A DNA stretch of 64,000 nucleotides, taken from NCBI GenBank assembly GCA_032622095.1, contig CP136069.1, positions 168,694,394-168,758,393 on the forward strand, in the 5' to 3' direction. Each line of letters opens with the position of its first letter. Position 1 is the first letter of the stretch. This DNA is from Siphonodentalium dalli. Lineage: Eukaryota > Mollusca > Scaphopoda > Gadilida > Siphonodentaliidae. A program made the translations under genes and the position numbers. The notes under the pieces were generated by a model. The model was given only the letters and a program-made list of their open reading frames with translations, did not search any database and was not told the DNA's origin. Positions 21,885-33,558 of this stretch are shown here, in pieces.

Positions 21885-23470
21885 CCAGGGACAATAAAGC
21901 TTTCCACGCATATTTACAATAGTTGGAGGAGTTTGTCGTTGCTAGGAGACAGGGCGTCTGCAGAAAACGTTTAACAGCGCTTGTCCGTATCTATAAGCCT
22001 ATACCACACAGAGAAAATATATGGAAAATATGGTGTTGATATTTCAAATCGTATGAAACTTGTGAGAAAATTGAAAACGGAACACTTAAAACGATTTTAC
22101 AACATTAACTCAACCGACCGCTGGTACGAAATGGAGCCATACATTTGCGATACTTGTTCTAATAAAGCGAGAATTCTATTTATGAGATTGCAAATCAGCA
22201 ATCATAGATTGGAAATTGAAAAGGGGAGACACAAACAGCCCCCACTACCCGTTAAAGAAAGATTGTGTACTGTGTGTAAATGTAAACAAATTGAAACAGA
22301 ATACCATTTTATATTAGAATGTAGAGCCAACAAAAGTATGCGCGATACATATATTTTAGGACATAATCACAGAGTTCCCACATTTTTCAGAAATGACGAA
22401 TTATGAGAAATTTAGATTTATTATGAAGAATGAACACAAAGCAACCATTAATGTTATATGTGACATGATCCGGTCTTTCTTCACCGCTCGGGATTCCAAT
22501 GAAAGCTAGTCAGTTAATAATTTGAAACAGATGAATTCAATGTTACGATGAAAAGAGACAACGAAATTCGTTAGGAAACTACATTGTACGTCTATATGCA
22601 TATTTGTTACTCATCTAATATATAGAGGATCTACAACGAGTCCCCAGTTTATAGCGGAATTTACAAAACGAGTCCAGTAAATTAGGTCTGGACCGAGCCT
22701 TTGGCGAGGTCCAGACCTAATTTACTGGACGAGTTTTGTAATTTCCGCTATAAACTGGGGACGAGTTGTAGATTCTATTTATTACATGATCCAAAACATC
22801 GACAAAACATACTTAAATCAACAAATGGAACGAGAAACTAACATCGGCTTCTATAAGACATGCGATGACGTTTCACGTAACTATTCGTTGTTTGCCCGCG
22901 TAAAGAAATAGTCCCAGATAAATAAAGACTATTTGGCGCTTTTAATGGCGTATATTTAATAACATAACTTTTCAAATTCTTCAGTCATGATAGTTTGTTG
23001 GAAAAATATTGGAAGTCATAGTAATTTTGAGACGTAGCGTACGGAATGTTAAAAGACGGTAAACCGGAAGTCAAAGGTCACCTGGCACTATTTCCTGTTA
23101 TTAAACGAACGTTTAATATCACAATTTATAGAATGGGTTTATTGAATGGAATAATGGTAGGATCGTGTAATAAATGTTGTTAATTTTTGTCAAATCATAT
23201 GTATTTTATTCATGTTTGCAACTGCCCATTTGGGTGTATTTTGCATTAAATCTTATCTTATCTTATATTTCGTCGTTTTCGCATTATAATTGTGAAAATT
23301 GTGACGTGTTTGCGTCAAGCGAAATGAAAAACATCGTTAAAATCGTGGATGTATTTCCAAAATCATTGCGTAAATATAGAAATTTCAGTACATTATGATC
23401 TGACAACAAAACTGTTGTCTGAATATAGACAATTTAATACTGAAAGTGTGCGCGGAGAGAGAACAAACAA
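21885..23470 (+). pseudogene. Decayed 3' tail of a non-LTR retrotransposon (copy B), with nested insertion
   Basis: The frame 21981-22406 keeps the LINE C-terminus. KLKTEHLKRFYN is followed by a Cys-His knuckle of the form C-x2-C-x9-H-x4-C (CTVC...YHFILEC), typical of the tail after the reverse transcriptase thumb in CR1/jockey/RTE-like elements. The 3' UTR with the TTATC run lies at about 23245-23270. An insertion (about 22624-23175) interrupts the UTR relative to copy A. Homology to the intron at 5800-6865 continues to 23470 and then stops abruptly. No upstream catalytic domain is attached, so it is a 5'-truncated dead copy. Confidence 0.75.
22624..23175. mobile_element. ~550-bp insertion: long hairpin plus TIR segment
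   Basis: It is absent from the paralogous LINE tail at about 6580. The left part (22625-22777) is a foldback with ~70-bp arms (ACAACGAGTCCCCAGTTTAT and complement) around GAGCCTTTGGCGA. The remainder starts TTTATTACATGATCC (22778-22792) and ends GGATCGTGTAATAAA (23160-23174), a 15-bp imperfect TIR. It may be one composite element or a hairpin MITE next to a second one. Confidence 0.7.
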
Positions 23471-24228
23471 TTTCCATTGCACAAGGCAACAGGCTGTCTC
23501 TGATTTGCAGAAATTATCTGCTAATAATTATTTGATTGACAGCTCTATATTGACAAGATTTTGTATTATGTTCAGAGAATTTTATATTGTGTCAGTAAAG
23601 ACCGAGTTTCTGTGAACTTCAGACCCATATAATTATATAACAGTGGGTCAGTTTGACACTGACTTAATACATACCCATGTGTATAACAGTGGGTCAGTTT
23701 GACTCTGAGTTTATGTTTAGTTTAAACAGTATTTATTTTTCCCTCTATGGACATTCAGATAAATAATTACAATAGATACAAATTTAGAAGAAAAATGGGA
23801 TTAGGCAACAAGCCATAGGCTTATTTGAAGCCCTCTCCCTTGACAATGGCACAGCCCTACTTGACTGCAAGTCAAGTAGGGGTAAATAATAGAGGCATAA
23901 AAAAGATCCATAGAAAGAAGAAATATGAGGTGGAGGCGAGACAAAGGGACAGAAGATAATGTCAGAATTTTAGAGAGAAGGTCAGAGTACAGAGTGTGAG
24001 GTGTAATTATATATCTGAACATGCATATAATTAATTTCAAATAAACCAAAAAGATATATAATAACACATTTCAAGGAAATAAAAGTATTTATACATAATT
24101 TGTGATTGGAAAAATAACCATGTGAACATCTGCAGTGGCTCATCGACCGACGACCCACGTTGGAGCGACAAATAGCATCTCGGTTTATGATGTACCGTGC
24201 AAGTTCAATATTGCAATTTTGGAACAGC
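23471..24228. other. Start of DNA absent from the paralogous intron; LINE 3' flank
   Basis: At 23470/23471 similarity to the intron at 6865 ends. A local 47-bp-spaced repeat (TATAACAGTGGGTCAGTTTG at 23635 and 23682) and a hairpin (CCCTACTTGACT...AGTCAAGTAGGG, about 23852-23880) are present. Part of 23750-24228 is probably the 3' UTR of the minus-strand LINE, but its end cannot be fixed by eye. Confidence 0.5.
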
Positions 24229-25187
24229 TTAAGAGAAGAATCGTTGAAAGCGATTACTGATTATTATAAATTTCTGAGCTGCCATGAAGATTTTCTTATT
24301 AGTTTCATAGGATAATTCATCAGATCCCCATAGTAATAATTCACTAGTTATTGTTACATCAGATAGGGTATTAAGAAGTTCTTCTCTGTGTGAGGTATAT
24401 TGAGCGCATTCCAGAAAAAAATGTCTAGCAGTTTCAATGCAACCACACATGCAATAAGGCAAGTCTTTGATGTGGTTATCTTTTAGATCGCTGTTAAGAT
24501 TGCTACATCTTAATCTCAGCCTGGTGTGGTAAATTTGAGCTGTCCTAGAATAGCTGGTAAAGTAGTATTTAGGCTTTAATATATCAGGTTTAAGATTGCG
24601 TTTGAAATCGCCTATTGAAGTTGCTTCTTTAACAGAGTCTGGGAGTACATTCCACGAACGGACAGACGACGGAAGAAAGGATTGCATATAGTAATCATTA
24701 TTACTATCAGGGGGGCGTTTCATTGTATTTCTAGTGTTGTGGTCAAGTAGTGAGTTATTTTCTGGGGGTACCATATTACTAATATAAGGTGGTGCCCTAC
24801 CGGTTTTCATTTTGAAGAATTGGATCAATTTATGCTGCTTGCGTCTATCGTCAAGATATTCCCACCCGGCCTCATCAATCAACTTGGCATTACTAACACT
24901 TCGGGTTGCACCGGTAACTATTCTCGCCATTTCATATTGGATGTCTTCAATATCATCTCGTAAGTAGTCCGGACAATTATCCCAAACGGGGGAGGCATAT
25001 TCTAAAATTGGTCGAATGAAAGTGAAATAAATTTTTTCGAGAGACTTTCTGCTCAGCCTATATTTAAAACGTTTGATCATATTTAATTTTTTCCAGGCTT
25101 TCTCGGTTATTGAATTAATGTGTGTATTCCAAGTGCCACGATCGTCAAAGGTTAAACCTAAATGTTTATGCGCTTGCACATCAGTGA
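24229..25187 (-). pseudogene. LINE ORF2 C-terminal part (thumb and Cys-His knuckle)
   Basis: A frame of about 316 residues continues the reverse transcriptase after a one-base shift near 25185. It starts with HKHLGLTFDD, the block that follows the RT palm in this clade, and includes FIRPILEYASPVWDN and the frequent tail motif SFLPSSVRSWNVLP. Near residues 243-258 a Cys-rich CxCxC-x5-H-x4-C knuckle (CMCGC...HFFLEC) is present, thought to aid nucleic-acid binding in such elements. It ends at a stop at 24229. No RNase H. Confidence 0.85.
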
Positions 25188-26543
25188 TTATGGAATTTCC
25201 ATAAATAAAATGGGGTGAAACGGTTGATCATTCTTGCGCGAAACTAGTAGTGTTTCAGTCTTGAGAGGATTAAATTTAACAAGCCATTTTACAGACCAAC
25301 TGACTATCGTTTCAATATCTCGGTTGATTATACCAGCGGCTATATTAGGATTTTCAACCGTAAGAAAGATAGAGGTGTCATCAGCAAAAAGACGAATGTT
25401 GCACACGAGATTTTCAGTTATGTCATTTATATATATTAAGAATAACAGGGGTCCTAAAATTGACCCCTGAGGGACACAAGCAGTAGTTGCACGCCATTCA
25501 GATAGTTCATTGTCAGCTGACACCCTCTGCTTTCTAAGTTCCAAGTAAGAAACGAGAAGATTATACACATTTTCCGTAACGCCAATTTTTTTTAGTTTGA
25601 GAAAAAGCCCTTTATGCCACGCCTTGTCAAAGGCCTTGCTCATATCACAGAATACGCAACGAACCTCTTTGCCTTCATCTAGTGATCTACATATAGAATC
25701 ATAAACTTCAGTCAACTGGTACACAGTCGAATCACCTCTTTTAAAACCAGACTGGTACATAGAAAGTAACCCGTTTTTATCAAGAAACGTCCACAAATGT
25801 TTATATATGCATTTCTCGAAAACTTTCGATAAACAGCTTAACAATGAAATTGGGCGGTAATTCGATAGAATACTTGGGTCTCCACTTTTAAAAACTGGAC
25901 ATACATTAGACAGCTTCCACTCAGAAGGATAATAACAGTTTTCACTAAATGCATTGCATAACAGTGTTATATGTTCACATAGTGATTTGGCACATTGTTT
26001 TAGGACCCTATGATTTATCATATCTGGACCGCACGCCTTAGATGGTTTCATACCATTTAGAGCATCATAAACGTCAATTGTCGTTATTTTGAGCTCACCC
26101 AGCGTAGGGTTGCCCGTTACTAGTAGATATTGTATGGGAAGATCATGTACAGAATCATCTATGCTGGATATATCACAAAAGTATGAATTTAAAGCATTAA
26201 CTTTATCTACAGTAGAAATAATGTGCTCGCCATTGAGTTGGAGAGGGGGTAGTGAATTGCGCTTACCCTTTGAGATTAATTTCTGAAATTGTTTCCACCA
26301 TGTTGAGTTGTCGGAGTCATTAATAAGTATTGCATCAATTTTGTTATCATAATCCAATTTGGCTTTCCGGACTGCGCTAATGACTTAGTTTCGTTTCGCC
26401 CGAAATTTACTCCATGTATTAGGTGTGTTTTTGATTTTAGCACTTTTATGCAATTTATTTCGTTGTCTCATTAGTTGTCTTAAACCGCAAGTAAGCCATT
26501 CTGGAACGTCCCTTCTAATATGTACAATCTTACTTGGTATAAA
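25188..26543 (-). pseudogene. LINE ORF2 reverse transcriptase
   Basis: The open stretch 26357-25188 (389 residues) carries the RT signature blocks: KACGPDMI (about 107), NYRPISLL (166-173), CDMSKAFDKAWH (237-248) with the first catalytic Asp, PQGSILGPLLF (296-306), FADD (324-327) with the catalytic Asp pair, and KFNPLKTE (361-368). All three catalytic aspartates are intact. Upstream to 26543 the same frame is interrupted by a TAA at about 26398 and joins the endonuclease at a second TAA. Similarity is to CR1/jockey-type elements common in molluscs, lancelets and other invertebrates. Copies this broken cannot make the full protein. Confidence 0.9.
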
Positions 26544-27770
26544 TTACTGGCAAACTTGGTGGATTTTATCAGTATAATGAGTTACGAGAGCAGACATGGG
26601 AGTGGTGCGGACAATATCCCGGTAATCCCAAGCAGAAAACGTATGATTCATTGCCTCGAAGTTAGCTCTATCGAAATTCCATATTCGTCGAGTAATTATT
26701 GACGCACGTTCCATGTGGAAGTTTAGTGTAATTTTTATGGGGCAATGGTACCGTATCATTTCTGGAAAGAAAGGGGACATAACTTCAGTTTTATCAACAA
26801 TATCACCATAATTTGTTAAAAACAGATCCAGAGTGGTTTCTGAAGACTCCGTGAAATGAGTGCATTCATTAACTAACTGGATTAATCCACATCTAGTTTT
26901 TAGACCATTTATTTTTGAGGCGCAGCTCGCGGAATTGTAATTTTCATTGAAGTCACCTCCAATAATAACCTTATGCACATCATCAATAGCATTTTTAATA
27001 TTTATTTCGATGCTGTCCCATGATGAGACTGGCGAGTTTGGTGGTCTGTAAAAACATCCAATTAAAATTTTCTTACCACTAAGACACACTTCCACCCACA
27101 CAGATTCAATATTTGGATCTATAAGATCAGGCCTCATTTTAAACGGTAGAGTATTTCTCAGAAATATACAGACACCACCGCCTGTCGTGTCTAATCCCCT
27201 ATCGTTACGTATAGGTTCGTGATATCCATGAAGCATAATTTCAGAATTAGGAACAGACTGGTCTAGCCAGGTTTCAGTAAAAAGACAAATATCATAATCG
27301 GTCAATTCCGCATTTAGGGTGTCCATTTTATGTCGTATACTCTGAGTATTCAATTGTATTATAGAACATGCGTTTTCGGTTGCAGGATATCCTGGTATAG
27401 GCCCCGGGTTAGTTTCGATATTTCCGCTTAAGATAATCAGCAATATAATAAGGTCTATCAATAATACAACAACTAGCAGGAATATGGGCATCTTTGTATG
27501 ATAACAAGAAATGCCATCACATTTGTAAGTTCGCTCAATATTCATTTTCATGAGATTATCTAGTACTGATTCAGTTTCTCGCAAGTATAAGAATAACAAT
27601 GATACAAGTATAACGATCGCCACCTCAGAAGAAATGCCTCGGAATCTTAGAATATGATATAGCAATGTAAGCTGAGAAGATAATCTATCTAGTCTGAACT
27701 TTTTCGGTAACCGAGACGATCTGATAAAATAACAGCCGATCCTCGCCCGATAGCTAACAATGTCTATCAT
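26544..27770 (-). pseudogene. LINE ORF2 N-terminus: 2A-like peptide plus APE endonuclease
   Basis: The frame is 408 residues. Two hydrophobic segments (about 48-63 and 96-115) lead into GNIETNPGP (residues 116-124), a 2A-like ribosome-skipping motif whose usual Asp is Asn here. Such motifs are known at the N-terminus of APE-type non-LTR elements of marine invertebrates, sometimes doubling as signal sequences. The endonuclease then shows QLNTQS (Asn 141), TETWL (Glu 166), YRPP (241-244), GGDFN (271-275) and TLDL (313-316). At the last catalytic motif, normally SDH, the sequence reads RYH, so the catalytic Asp appears lost. The frame ends at the TAA at 26544. The start is the first ATG of the open frame. 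Confidence 0.85.
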
Positions 27771-28199
27771 TTAATAATATAATTACTTACAAATGGGGAG
27801 GACCGGCTCGCGACATAAACCCAGTGAATGACATCCGGTCGGCGGACCACTTCAGATTGTTTGTTCACAAAAAGAGAAAGAGAAAAGAGCAACAAATTAA
27901 GAAATGTATAAACAGGAGACATTCCAAGTATGTATAAGCAAGCAGAGTGTGGGTCCAAGGAAAGGGAGAGAGTAATAGGAAATAAGAGTAGAAACATAAA
28001 CATTCTGTAATTTAGCAAGTCCGCCCATATATGGGCAGTGGCTATATGATATGTTAATTACTTCATGGCTGTTTAAGATGGTATATAATATATAATATAA
28101 TAATGTTGATAGGCATGTTATATATAATTCAAATATGTATAAAACAGAAGAAATGTGTAAATGACAATATGTTGTCACCGCGGTGAGATTGGGATCCAG
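27771..28199. other. Probable LINE 5' flank; no gene seen
   Basis: A short hydrophobic minus-strand frame (27767-28018) overlaps the ORF2 start but shows no ORF1 features such as a zinc knuckle, RRM or esterase. The sequence is AT-rich. Confidence 0.4.
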
Positions 28200-28700
28200 T
28201 TGTGCGCGAAATCATATAACTTAGTCCAGCTTAATAAGTATGGGAGATAAACTAATTTCAGTTATCATTCCGTTGGAAACAGTCAGATGCACCGATTTGG
28301 AACCAGAGAACGCAGTGATAATTCATGAACATGAGGACGTATATAAATGGTGCTATCCATCCGAACTACAATTTCATAGACATCACATAGTTAGTGATAT
28401 CTCGTAAAAGGTATAATGCATGGTATTGGAATTAAGTTTCATCTCAAAAAAAGAAGGAAATAAGGTTTCGGCTCAAAGAGAGGAAAGGTAAACAATAGAT
28501 ACATATATACTTACTATACACACATAACATACCAATAGTAATACATTAATTATAATACGATTGACCTTCATGCGCATAACATGCACTCTAGCTGAACCTC
28601 ATTAAAATACTTATGAAATGTCACGCGCATATCACTTGTACACTAGCTGAATCTCATTAAGGAGGTCTAAGAATAGCTATGATACGTGTTAGTATACGAG
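28200..28700. repeat. Degenerate repeat related to 61850-62660
   Basis: CATGCGCATAACATGCACTC followed by CCTCATTAAAATACTT and AATGTCAC (about 28569-28624) is closely matched at 61870-61924. Further CTGAA(C/T)CTCATTAA and TATAATGCATG motifs recur on both sides. These look like fragments of one degenerate tandem repeat lying on each side of the satellite array. Confidence 0.6.
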
Positions 28701-28839
28701 GTGTCGGCACAGTAACAAAATAATAATAGAAAAAACAAAGATAACTAGAATTTTTAAACTTCCTATTGGAAGTTTGATACTTCCATATAATTATCATATA
28801 TATTCCAATCCAAATCCCCTCTCAATCATTACCTTTCCC

Positions 28840-28975
28840 ATAACCCAAATCTTAACATAACCATACCTATCGGCAACCCGTACCATGTCCCAATACTAAA
28901 TGTTTCTATAAGCATAATCATGCTCTAGCCGTAACCATAACCACAATAATTCTAACTATATCTATAACTTTAAAA
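28840..28975. repeat. CCATAACC/ATAACCATA-rich simple sequence
   Basis: A low-complexity stretch of loosely repeated CATAACC, AACCATA and CTATAACT motifs. It is too irregular to be a telomeric tract. Confidence 0.6.
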
Positions 28976-29005
28976 AGTCATGGAATATAAGTAGTGGCTC
29001 ACCTT

Positions 29006-29281
29006 TTCGATCGTAATTTTGTTTATCTCGATTAATCCGTTCCACAACTATTGAAGTATTTATTTAGTTACACCCATGCATACTTCAGACCTTATATTAT
29101 GATACATGTTTATCATAAACACATCAGTTCGCAAAAATAAAAGATTAAGAATGAGGCTACTTTTGAAATTATATTTCTCGTAAAAGTGACCCCTAGTAGA
29201 CCCTTTGGTATCATCTAGATGGTCTCCTGTAATTTCTGTAGAAGACAGACACAGGCAGACAGACATAAATTCGCAGATATA
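29006..29281. repeat. Dispersed repeat shared with 10175-10300 and 18165-18275
   Basis: 29030-29145 resembles 10175-10300 (CGATTAATCCGT, CATACTTCAGAC, ATCATAAACACAT, CGCAAAAATAAAAGA). It then continues into the TAGTAGACCCTTTGGT...CAGACAGACA terminus found at the end of the diverged satellite. Confidence 0.65.
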
Positions 29282-29451
29282 CAGTAATGCCCTATGTAAT
29301 CGACCCCTTAAACACAGCAGAATTATGGGTAACTTTTCGGGATTCAGGAGAGCTTTCGGATGAATGTCAGCAGGCTATATTTCCCGCTAAATCCTGAAAT
29401 ATTACCCATAATTCTTCCATGTTTAAGGAGTCGATTACTTAGGGCATACTG
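29282..29451. mobile_element. Tc1/mariner-type MITE, 170 bp, TA target
   Basis: The ends are CAGTAATGCCCTATGTAATC and its near complement GATTACTTAGGGCATACTG. The arms of about 70 bp cover most of the element. TA dinucleotides lie directly outside both ends (29280-29281, 29452-29453). A CAGT start with a TA target is typical of mariner-like MITEs. Non-coding. Confidence 0.8.
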
Positions 29452-29453
29452 TA

Positions 29454-30642
29454 GATATAGATGTAAGCATGTTATTAAATTATTCATGAATTCCAAATTA
29501 AATCACACGACGTCAGATGCACCTATCCCATGACACTCCACGTGACAATTCACCGTGTGTTCCAATTTTAGTTTGTCATGATCCAACCGGTTGGGCACCA
29601 ATAGCAGGTCAGACCGACAAACAAATGAACACACACACAGTTCGGTTTTATTAGTATACATACCCACATGTGTACAATATATATATTTAATTGGCAACGG
29701 GAATAAAGAACATGCACGGGTTCCACATGCACACATGTGTCTATCTCTTGTGCCTATATTCCAAATTAAAGACTTGAGATGTTAAAAATTATAACTGCTA
29801 TGGGATGGTATATTCTCGTGAAATATACGGATAGTTATAGTCTGTCCACAATGAAGTGCGAAGTTTTAAATCAATGCCGATCTGTAATTTGCCAAGTGTT
29901 AAGTCTTGGTTTATCAGTTTGTCGGGTCAGTGATTTCAACGGCCAGTACTATAAGTGACGGTTATATCTACGTGCAGCGGATATATTTATTTATGAAATA
30001 ATTATGCGCGAATGGCAATCACTCACACAACTGATAACACATGTCTTGATTACGCCTTATTATAAAATTAGTAACATGCTAAAAACGAGCCCAAATCACC
30101 AGAATGGGACAAAGGCGAATATGTTTTATTTGAAGTTCTATCATGCTCGGGAACGCTCTAGAAAGATCACTGAAATGTCACTATATATGTGTATCAGGAA
30201 TCAAGCATTAAATATAATTTAGAAACATATCAAAATAGCATAACAGGTAATGCTGTCAAGACACGTTATGTCATTACAAACGTTTATACCGATTGTACTG
30301 ACTGTCCAACCGATTGTACTGACTGTCCAAGATCGCGAACTTTTCCACAGCTTGTGCGAATTTTGTATACATTTTTGGTTCAAAGCGACTTAATCGGACA
30401 GGTGCGCAACACACTGTGCCATCAGAAGTAGGCCAGTCATGCAGCCAATTCTATTTTAAAGAGCGCGGATTTGGGAAAGCTGCATTGTGTGAGAACGTAA
30501 CATGATTCGCGTACATCTATATGCATTTCGGTATGTTGCTTTCCCGAGTAATGGTGCCTTTTCTGTGTACATAAATAGCACCAAACTGAACATACGCCTT
30601 CTCACCAGCAAAATGATAAATAGCCGATGTGTTGAAACGGTA
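29454..30642. other. No gene recognised; one 21-bp duplication
   Basis: AT-rich unique-looking sequence. A 21-bp unit starting CCGATTGTACTGACTGTCC is repeated exactly in tandem at 30289-30309 and 30310-30330. The short reading frames show no domain. Confidence 0.5.
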
Positions 30643-31154
30643 GTATACCCAGGGGGGGGGTCGGACAAAAATTTCAGGCACGTATGGCATTTTTTCCCTT
30701 TCGATCATTTTTTGTACCCACCCACCCCCTTCGCAATTTTTTTTTCCGTTTTCGGCAGTTTTTTCCGACCATTTTTTGACACCCACCCCCCCCCCTTTAA
30801 CACTAAAACAGAGATTTGCGGGGGGGAATTCACTGTAAACAGCTGTATACGAATTTCTGTGCATACTATTTATCATGGATGTTGACATGGACATGTAAAT
30901 AGGAATGAGTCCTTTTGAGGTCATTCGGCCAAAAAAACATGGCTGCCAGCGGCCATCTTGGATTTAAAAATTTGCAACAAAATACAACACGATAACTGCC
31001 TGCAGTCAGTTTACAGTTGCTAAAACACTAAAAAACAAGCAGGAAATAAATTTTTTTAGTTGCGGAAAAAATTGCTTGTTGGTGGATTTGATCACCCACC
31101 CACCCCGGCATACGTGCCGGAATTTTTGTTTTCACCCCCCCCCCCCTGGTATAC
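30643..31154. mobile_element. 512-bp TIR element with poly-G/poly-C subtermini
   Basis: The left end GTATACCCAGGGGGGGGG...CAAAAATTTC..GGCACGTATGG is matched by the complement at the right end (CATACGTGCCGGAATTTTTG...CCCCCCCTGGTATAC). This gives TIRs of about 47 bp. A TA dinucleotide at each end could be the target duplication. The interior has C-rich CCCACCC tracts and a GGCTGCCAGCGGCCATCTTG segment related to 14320. Non-coding. Confidence 0.75.
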
Positions 31155-32445
31155 CATAAACAAATATAGCATGTCGAGCTTGTAAAATAGACGGATATTT
31201 TTGAGAATATACGGATATGAATGCGCGTATTTTACCATTTAATATGTTATTGCAAGTCTTCACAGTCATGCATAAGTTCATGATACCAAGTTAACAATCG
31301 TTATTCACACAAAAACATACTTATATATGTCGTTCAATGTAATTATGCTACATTGATCGACCACCCATTTCGGAACAGCGAAATAGCGTATGGTATGATG
31401 ACATTAAACTCTCTTTGCTCGCTTGCCTATATCGCGATGTTCCCAACAGTTTAAGGTGCCGTATTTTAACAAATAGATTGTCATGAAATGGTAGCATTCT
31501 GGAAATGATATATGCATGGCAGCTTATACCTGCACATTCCATATGCAATTCGCTTAATTTTGGTGTGATTCATATTCTTGTATACCCGCAGGTGGTGAAT
31601 TAGTCGGCGCTTTAAGGCATTTATTGTATATTTTCCGAGTAGCGAACGAATGTACGACGTCGACGTTGTCGCCTATTCGTAAGTTATAAGACTTTACATT
31701 ACGTCTCGTCCAATTAATGCGAAATATGCAATCGGCGGTCTTAACAGTCGGACAATAAAGTCATATATTTTCACTCGTGACACATACAGATGATAAAGAG
31801 ACAATTTTTAAATGGTCAGATCTGAATTCAACAAAAGTATGCACTATGTCAGATGGTGAACCAATACCAAACCGCAAAGTGTCACGTTCCGAAATTATGA
31901 TACCAAAATTAGCGACTAAGGGGTGGCAAGGTTGGGGCGTCGGACGGGACACGCTGACTCCCATTCATTCAATTTGAATATATCATATATTAAAATGGTT
32001 TACGGGCGCGTGAACGGATAGAAAATAGTTTCAATTGAATTGAGAACTGCAAGCGAAAGTCCGCGCATAAGACGGATTGTGCTTTATGAAAACGTGGTCC
32101 ATGCTGAGAAGTGTTTTAACACTATACGCCGGACACCACAGTTCTGTTAATTCTCAAATGTCAAAGTCGAGAATTATTTTTGTAAAAAATGGGGGTTTTA
32201 AAAAAAGTGAAAACAAAACGAACTACTATTCTAAAACTAATGAATTTCGACCGTTTTTGGACTCAAAATATGTCATTTTTAAGCCGCATCGTGATAAAAC
32301 CGCATAATCACGACCGGTCGGCAAGACAGACAGCCGACTTTATTTTGAGTGATTACCCATTAGCCAATACAACACTTAATACAGTGCGCCAACATGAATG
32401 GATGTTGAAATATATCGCCAGTGGTCATTTGTGTAATTTTTGACA
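31155..32445. other. No gene or repeat recognised
   Basis: Unique-looking AT-rich DNA up to the satellite edge. The short frames (for example 31777-31977 and 32077-32307) have no recognisable motif. Confidence 0.45.
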
Positions 32446-33065
32446 TTGTCAAAATGTCCTGGTTTGGTCTTCTGTCTATGTTTAAGACGCTCACATAGAG
32501 CAAATCCAGCTGTTGCGCTTCGTCTAGGAGAAGATCGGGACACAAGCACTTTCTACACATGGACTTTATTAGTACATTTTTCGATGTGTTATAACTTGGT
32601 CATTTCTCACCCGATTTACAAAATTCTTTCACGAATAGCATCAGTACATCGTATAGATACCCGACAGTAAAAATGGTTGGAATCGGTGACAAGAACAAAA
32701 TTGACAAATTTTGCACCCCTCCCCGGGTCAACAAATTGTTTTCGGACCTTGGTGAAAATTTCCCCGATTCGTGCCCTTTCCTTAGTTAACACGATTACGA
32801 GAACCGAATTCAGCTGCTTGACTTCTTACAGGAGAAAATCTGCGCACAAACTTTTTCCAAAATTTTGGTTTAAGGGCCATAATTCTGGTAAGCAAGTTAG
32901 GGGACAAACCTAAATGCTCCATTACCATGCATCTTGGCATGGTGCATATACCTACCAAATTTCAATGCTTTAACTTTTAAACTTTCTGAGATATAAGGGT
33001 TTCAAAATATATTAAGAATAATAAATAATAATAATAATAGTGAAAAATAAAAAATTGAATAACAA

Positions 33066-33095
33066 TATACTTCCATATTAAAATATGGAAGTATA
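33066..33095. repeat. Palindrome at the unit end of the 1249-bp repeat (first occurrence)
   Basis: TATACTTCCATATT and its exact complement AATATGGAAGTATA surround a 2-base AA loop, directly after an (AAT)n-rich tract. It recurs in every unit and lies at the right edge of the array. Confidence 0.9.
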
Positions 33096-33558
33096 ATAAG
33101 GGAATCGCTCGGAATTGATTGGAATGTCGATAGTATGGTTTATTGACATTTCTGTGTTCAGTTGGAACGTTCTGGTGTGACCCCCACCCATGCCTCGAAA
33201 TTTGATGACGCGGGTAGAAAAGTCGCCATATATCGGCCAATTTTCGAGATATCGAGCTAATATTTGCGCCATTGTGTTCGTATTTTATGCCCCTATAATA
33301 TTTACCAGGGTTTTGGTGAGGTATTGCGCCGATATTTTACTATGTAGGCCAATATGTATGTTTCTGGTTCATACTTTTTTGAATATCTCCGGACTCATTC
33401 GACATAATGCAGCAAATGAATAATCGTTTAAAAGAGCTAAAAATTCCCCATCGAATGATACCAAACACGTCACGATTGGTTGAAGAAATATAAATTCATA
33501 GTGCTTTCCCTGTAAACTTGAAAAAAGGAAAGGGCCACCATTTCTACATTTGTCAACC

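Larger units (their letters stand above)
24229..27770 (-). mobile_element. Non-LTR retrotransposon (LINE), CR1/jockey-like, ORF2 nearly complete but disabled
   Basis: Reading on the minus strand from 27770, the ORF2 order is hydrophobic N-terminus, 2A-like motif, APE-type endonuclease, reverse transcriptase, thumb and C-terminal Cys-His knuckle. No RNase H domain is seen. The reading frame is broken by two in-frame TAA codons (26544-26546 and about 26398) and one frameshift near 25185. A convincing ORF1 and the exact 5' and 3' ends were not found. It lies inside the extra DNA of the long lectin intron, antisense to the lectin. Confidence 0.9.

Noticed and set aside
27767-28018. Candidate LINE ORF1 on the minus strand
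   Set aside because: 83 hydrophobic residues with no ORF1 motif, overlapping the ORF2 start. Likely UTR sequence.
28840-28975. Interstitial telomere-like repeat
   Set aside because: CATAACC/AACCATA motifs are irregular and do not form TTAGGG/CCCTAA tracts.
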